Source: Natrinema soli
GTDB taxonomy: Archaea > Halobacteriota > Halobacteria > Halobacteriales > Natrialbaceae
Assembly (NCBI RefSeq): GCF_028618695.1
Contig: NZ_JAQIVI010000775.1
Span: forward strand, 1 to 24,962
Length of the DNA: 24,962 bases
Direction of reading: 5' to 3'
Shown here: positions 22,785-24,962 of the stretch, piece after piece
Position numbering within the stretch: position 1 is the first letter of the stretch
Layout of the letters: every line of letters begins with the position of its first letter
The notes under the pieces: model-generated
Seen by the model: only the letters and a program-made list of their open reading frames with translations
What the model was told of the DNA's origin: nothing
Database searches by the model: none
Made by a program: the position numbers and the translations under genes

Positions 22785-23315
22785 GTGACGACTTCCGACG
22801 ACACGACGCGGCGACACGAGCGCGTCGAGCGCCACGCGACGCCCGGGCCGCGCAACTCACTGGCCCACTGGACCACCGCCCGCGGCCCCCTCCGGGTCGC
22901 GATCAACTACATCGTCGTCTGGCTCGTTCGACTCTCGCCCAGCCTCCGGCTCAAACGCTGGCTGCTGCGGCGTATCGGCGTCACGGTCGGCAAGGGCGTC
23001 TCGTGGGGCCTCGAGGCCACGCCCGACGTCTTCTGGCCGGAGCTGATCACCGTCGAGTCGGACGCGATCGTCGGCTACGACGCGACGATCCTCTGTCACG
23101 AGTTCCTCCAGGACGAGTACCGGACCGGCGAGGTCGTCGTCGGTGAACGAGCGATGATCGGGGCCGGCGCGATCATCTTGCCCGGGGTCGAGATCGGCGA
23201 GGGAGCCCGGATTGCGGCGAACTCGCTCGTGACGCGCGACGTACCGACCGAGACGACGGTGGCGGGTGTTCCGGCCGAGCCGATGGGCGAACCGCGTTCA
23301 GGCGGGCGGGATTGA
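22785..23315 (+). CDS. hexapeptide-repeat acyltransferase
   Basis: The 176-residue protein carries a left-handed beta-helix in its C-terminal half, with hexapeptide repeats visible in SDAIVGYDATILCHEFL, GEVVVGERAMIGAGAIILPG and VEIGEGARIAANSLVTRDVP. It ends with the family motif TTVAGVPAEPMGEP. This is typical of LbH O-acetyltransferases (maltose/galactoside acetyltransferase-like), which use acetyl-CoA and form trimers. The catalytic histidine is probably in ILCHEFL. The N-terminus has a hydrophobic amphipathic stretch (INYIVVWLVRLSPSLRLKRW), so it may sit at the membrane and act on a lipid or glycan precursor. No ATG fits; I use the GTG at 22785, giving VTTSDDTTRRHERVERHATP. The acceptor substrate is unknown. 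Confidence 0.78.
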   Translation: MTTSDDTTRRHERVERHATPGPRNSLAHWTTARGPLRVAINYIVVWLVRLSPSLRLKRWLLRRIGVTVGKGVSWGLEATPDVFWPELITVESDAIVGYDATILCHEFLQDEYRTGEVVVGERAMIGAGAIILPGVEIGEGARIAANSLVTRDVPTETTVAGVPAEPMGEPRSGGRD

Positions 23316-23429
23316 CGTTCGACCTCGAGCGAGCGGTGCACACGGGTCGCGCGGGAGCGACTACTGGCGGCGCGGGGATTGATCTCTCGATCGGCGACTC
23401 ACTGGCCGCTAGCGGGTGTGACGAAGCAC

Positions 23430-23434
23430 AAAAA
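23430..23434 (-). terminator. T-run downstream of ndh
   Basis: Five T in a row on the minus strand (GTTCGTTTTTGTGC) lie about 37 bases after the stop of the NADH dehydrogenase gene and would fit archaeal termination. No hairpin is evident. Confidence 0.35.
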
Positions 23435-23470
23435 CGAACTCGAGACCCAAACGGGCCACAGAACCGGGGC

Positions 23471-24640
23471 TTACAGCGACGACCAGGACTTGCGGGCGAC
23501 GTTCCAGGAGGTGATGTCCGCGATCCAGCGGGCGGCGATCATCTTCTTCAGGTTCTTCGCCGGGTAGCCGCCGAAGGTGTCGACGGGCAGAGAAATGCCG
23601 AACGCCGGCTTGACGCCGTGGGCGACGGCCTTCTCGCCGACGGAGATGACGGTCCCCTTGTCCTCGAACTCCCAGGTTTTGAGGGGTCGGTTCTCGATCG
23701 CGCGGGCGATGTTCTCGCCGGCGACGTCCGCGGCCTGCCAGGCGGCCTGGGCCGTCGGCGGCGCGGGCTGATCGCCCTGATCGATGATCGCCGAGTCGCC
23801 GATGGCGAACACGCGGTCGTCCGAGGTCTGGAAGTTCGCCGCGGTGGTCACGCGATTGTGTTCGTTCTCGAGGTCGACCTCGTCCATCGCGTCGCGACCC
23901 GTGATGCCGCCGGTCCAGACGAGCACGTCGTGATCGAGGGGCTCGCCCTCGTCGAACTCGATGTGGTCCGCGGTGGCCTCGGTGATCGGATCGTCCGTGT
24001 GGATCTGGACGCCGGCCTGCTCGAGCAGGTCGCGCAGCGCCTGCTGGACTTCCGGATCGTTGCCGGGGAAGATCTCCTCGAGCGCTTCGACGAGATGGAT
24101 CTCGATCGGCGCGCGGTGCTCGTCGCGGAACTCCGCGATCTCGCCGGCGGTCTGGATGCCCGAGAGGCCGGCACCGCCGATGACGACCTGTGCGGGTTCG
24201 CCGCGCGTCGCCTCCTGACTCGCTTCCGTGACGACCTCGTTGATCTCGAGGGCGTCGTCGAGGCTCTTCAGCGTCAGGGAGTGTTCCTCGAGGCCGGGGA
24301 TGCCGTAGTAGGCGGTCTGGCTGCCGAGACCGACGAGAACGTAGTCGTAGTCGACGTCGTCACCGTCGGCGAGTTCGACGGTCTGTTCGTCGACGTTGAG
24401 ACCGGTGACTTCGTCCTGAATGAACCGGGTCGACGGATCCGCGATCCGGTCGACCGGGAACGTGATGTCCGAGCGGACGTCCGGGTCCCGGATCACGCGG
24501 TGGGATTCGTGCAGAACGAGGTGATAGTCGACGTCAGCGATCCAGGTCACCTGAGCATTGCCTTCGAGCTCCGATTGGAGCTTGTTGACCGCACCGGTAC
24601 CGGCGTAGCCAGCACCGAGCACGACGACGTTCTCAGTCAT
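23471..24640 (-). CDS. ndh: type-II NADH dehydrogenase-like FAD oxidoreductase
   Basis: The 389-residue protein starts MTENVVVLGAGYAGTGA with the dinucleotide-binding motif G9-x-G11-x-x-G14 for FAD. A second GxGxxG, in VVIGGAGLSGIQTAGEIAE, binds NADH, and VFAIGDSA near the C-terminal third is the second FAD motif. The C-terminal segment FGGYPAKNLKKMIAARWI is amphipathic and likely to attach the enzyme to the inner face of the membrane, where NDH-2 proteins pass electrons from NADH to quinone without pumping protons. The start at 24640 is chosen because a Met three codons earlier gives no better N-terminus and the TATA-like TTTGTATCATA (24660-24670) then predicts a leaderless RNA. Related sulphide:quinone or thioredoxin-like oxidoreductases are possible, but the length and tail favour NDH-2. 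Confidence 0.85.
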   Translation of the reverse strand: MTENVVVLGAGYAGTGAVNKLQSELEGNAQVTWIADVDYHLVLHESHRVIRDPDVRSDITFPVDRIADPSTRFIQDEVTGLNVDEQTVELADGDDVDYDYVLVGLGSQTAYYGIPGLEEHSLTLKSLDDALEINEVVTEASQEATRGEPAQVVIGGAGLSGIQTAGEIAEFRDEHRAPIEIHLVEALEEIFPGNDPEVQQALRDLLEQAGVQIHTDDPITEATADHIEFDEGEPLDHDVLVWTGGITGRDAMDEVDLENEHNRVTTAANFQTSDDRVFAIGDSAIIDQGDQPAPPTAQAAWQAADVAGENIARAIENRPLKTWEFEDKGTVISVGEKAVAHGVKPAFGISLPVDTFGGYPAKNLKKMIAARWIADITSWNVARKSWSSL

Positions 24641-24659
24641 ACGCAACACTGCGAAACAC

Positions 24660-24670
24660 TATGATACAAA
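24660..24670 (-). promoter_or_regulatory. TATA-like element of ndh
   Basis: The minus strand reads CCTTTGTATCATAGTG about 20-30 bases ahead of the ATG at 24640. This spacing fits a leaderless or nearly leaderless transcript. Confidence 0.4.
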
Positions 24671-24756
24671 GGTGTTGAAACGGGAATCAGTGTGCCTTCG
24701 GTTCTCATGCCGAAGCGGCGCTCGTGGAGCCGGTTCGAACCCTCTCATCGAACCGA

Positions 24757-24962
24757 TCAAAGGATGCGTTTCCCGAATGTGCTCGCGGTCAGTTCGGCCG
24801 CGAGCGTCGCCGTCTCGTTCGCCTCGTCTAAAATCGGATTGACCTCGACGACGTCCATCGACCTGAGTATCCCGCGGGCCTCGTCGCGTCGAGAGACCGC
24901 CTCGAGCGCGGCGTGGGCTTCGCGGTAGGTGACGCCGCCGCGGACGGGGGTGCCGACGCCGG
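24757..24962 (-). CDS. arginase/agmatinase-family protein, C-terminal 68 codons (cut by window edge)
   Basis: The visible end reads VGTPVRGGVTYREAHAALEA, then RSMDVVEVNPILDEANETAT and LAAELTASTFGKRIL with a stop. This is the C-terminal part of the ureohydrolase fold: the VGTPVxGGLTYREA helix-start that follows the metal-binding DxDxxDP motif, and the closing SMDVVEVNPxLDExNxTA motif, which contains a substrate-pocket glutamate. The wording SMDVVEVNP with NETATLA is more typical of arginase (RocF) than of agmatinase, so it probably hydrolyses arginine to ornithine and urea; this cannot be settled because the metal-binding residues lie beyond the window. Its stop is 117 bases from the ndh start, on the same strand. 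Confidence 0.8.
   Translation of the reverse strand, partial: GVGTPVRGGVTYREAHAALEAVSRRDEARGILRSMDVVEVNPILDEANETATLAAELTASTFGKRIL

Noticed and set aside
23312..24664. 450-residue plus-strand frame antisense to ndh
   Set aside because: Shadow of ndh; the minus strand has both dinucleotide-binding motifs.
1..24962. Frequent CTCGAG hexamers across the window
   Set aside because: Explained by Leu-Glu codon pairs (CTC GAG) in GC-rich acidic haloarchaeal genes, not by a functional repeat.

Overview
The window is a 25-kb stretch of chromosome from a halophilic archaeon, most likely of the Natrinema/Haloterrigena type in the Natrialbales; the genus is an inference. The evidence is very high GC with strong C/G at third codon positions, acidic proteins, Tat-type lipoproteins (twin arginine followed by an L-x-G-C lipobox), a bacterio-opsin-activator (HTH_10) regulator, a TrmB regulator, a DUF7344-like winged-helix protein, archaeal Pelota and RqcH, and TATA-like boxes about 25-30 bases ahead of start codons (leaderless transcription). 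I saw no tRNA, rRNA, CRISPR array or insertion sequence.

Layout. 1-1705 (all minus): the start of a ZIP metal transporter, an unrecognised 214-residue protein and a small Tat lipoprotein. 1963-5847 (plus): a ribosome-rescue cluster of rqcH, an unknown 97-residue acidic protein and pelA (Pelota). 5872-9361 (minus): an MmpL-like RND exporter preceded by a possible 15-codon leader peptide and followed, with a 4-base overlap, by a TrmB regulator. 9529-10263 (minus): an RNase-Z-like metallo-hydrolase. 10554-11006 (plus): a UspA-type stress protein with a perfect palindrome in its promoter. 11022-18498 (minus): a dipeptide/oligopeptide ABC importer made of substrate-binding lipoprotein, a possible small coupled ORF, two permeases and a fused double ATPase, followed after 5 bases by a CNNM/CorC-type transporter. 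18622-20815 (minus): an HTH_10 regulator and a DASS/SLC13 anion transporter. 21064-22241 (plus): a small membrane-protein pseudogene with three lesions and an Nmad3-like protein. 22377-23315: a divergent pair, a DUF7344-like regulator and a hexapeptide acyltransferase. 23471-24962 (minus): a type-II NADH dehydrogenase and the C-terminus of an arginase.

How the genes work together. RqcH and Pelota act at successive steps of ribosome rescue, so the unknown protein between them is a candidate partner. The dpp genes are chained by 4-base ATGA overlaps and should be made from one transcript; the HTH_10 regulator just upstream is a possible controller. RND and TrmB overlap, suggesting local control of the exporter.

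Most unusual points: the peptide-binding protein appears circularly permuted, with the family's C-terminal part placed before its N-terminal part; a 67-codon ORF sits exactly between dppA and dppB with ATGA overlaps on both sides; the RND gene has a coupled mini-ORF that looks like the first start on the transcript; and the small membrane protein at 21064-21327 can be restored by undoing one insertion, one nonsense codon and one deletion. I found no clear new defence or mobile system.
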